Below are positions 6,823 to 6,849 of a stretch of DNA of 6,849 nt, in pieces. The stretch spans positions 1-6,849 of the forward strand of contig DAIEQT010000468.1 in assembly GCA_027347545.1 (NCBI GenBank), written 5' to 3'. Origin of the DNA: Ignavibacteria bacterium (GTDB lineage Bacteria; Bacteroidota; Ignavibacteria; Ignavibacteriales; Melioribacteraceae). A model generated the notes under the pieces. It made no database searches. It was given only the letters and a program-made list of their open reading frames with translations, and was not told the origin of the DNA. Position numbers and translations under genes: made by a program. Numbering within the stretch: the first letter of the stretch is position 1; every line of letters starts with the position of its first letter.

Positions 6823-6849
6823 TGCTGCGCTACAAATTTTCAATCATAA

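Noticed and set aside
6812..6849. Start of a further gene (ATG at 6812, reading MKNNAALQIFNH)
   Set aside because: AGGA lies 7 nt before the ATG, but only 12 codons are visible before the window ends, and the site overlaps the end of gene 3; it is equally explained as a by-product of that gene's sequence.
1..6849. CRISPR array, tRNA, rRNA, transposase or phage genes
   Set aside because: No regularly spaced repeats, no tRNA cloverleaf or rRNA-like stretch and no transposase or integrase motifs were seen on either strand.

Overview
The window is AT-rich DNA carrying three long plus-strand genes, all encoding exported, carbohydrate-active, multidomain proteins. The C-terminal segment of gene 2 (NYPNPFNP, LKVYDVLGREVATLVNE, SGVYFYKL, ending KKMIYLK) is a type A sorting domain of the type IX secretion system (T9SS). 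That wording is typical of the FCB superphylum, especially Ignavibacteria/Melioribacter-like Ignavibacteriota. The taxonomic call is an inference from this motif and base composition; there is no marker gene here.

Layout. Positions 1-428 hold no gene I can support: very AT-rich DNA with a perfect 10-bp inverted repeat at the extreme left edge and two weaker palindromes. Gene 1 (429-2267) is a secreted GH5-type, endo-mannanase-like glycoside hydrolase with a fibronectin III-like domain and a C-terminal beta-sandwich, and no T9SS sorting domain. A strong hairpin terminator follows (2302-2336) within a 309-bp intergenic region. Gene 2 (2577-4973) is a second GH5 enzyme with two Ig-like modules, an F5/8-type-C (discoidin-like) domain and a complete sorting domain. 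Gene 3 (4984-6822) starts 10 nt later and is almost certainly co-transcribed. It is an SGNH/GDSL esterase carrying the same Ig-Ig-F5/8C-sorting-domain tail, but its sorting domain is cut short.

Working together. Two GH5 hydrolases next to an SGNH esterase suggest breakdown of an O-acetylated beta-glycan, for example acetylated (gluco)mannan: the esterase would strip acetyl groups so the endo-hydrolases can cut the backbone. Gene 1 probably stays in the periplasm or leaves by another route, while gene 2 is destined for the cell surface or outside. Substrate and compartment are inferences.

Most unusual. The sorting-domain coding regions of genes 2 and 3 each contain a GC-rich palindrome at a different point. 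Gene 2 has a 20-bp perfect palindrome, extendable to 28 bp with one mismatch. Gene 3 has a 7-bp-arm palindrome framed by an exact 10-bp direct repeat. Each coincides with extra residues relative to the usual sorting-domain pattern. They look like small palindromic elements that have settled in frame inside coding sequence. Gene 3 also lacks the final SGVYFYKL...K strand of its sorting domain.
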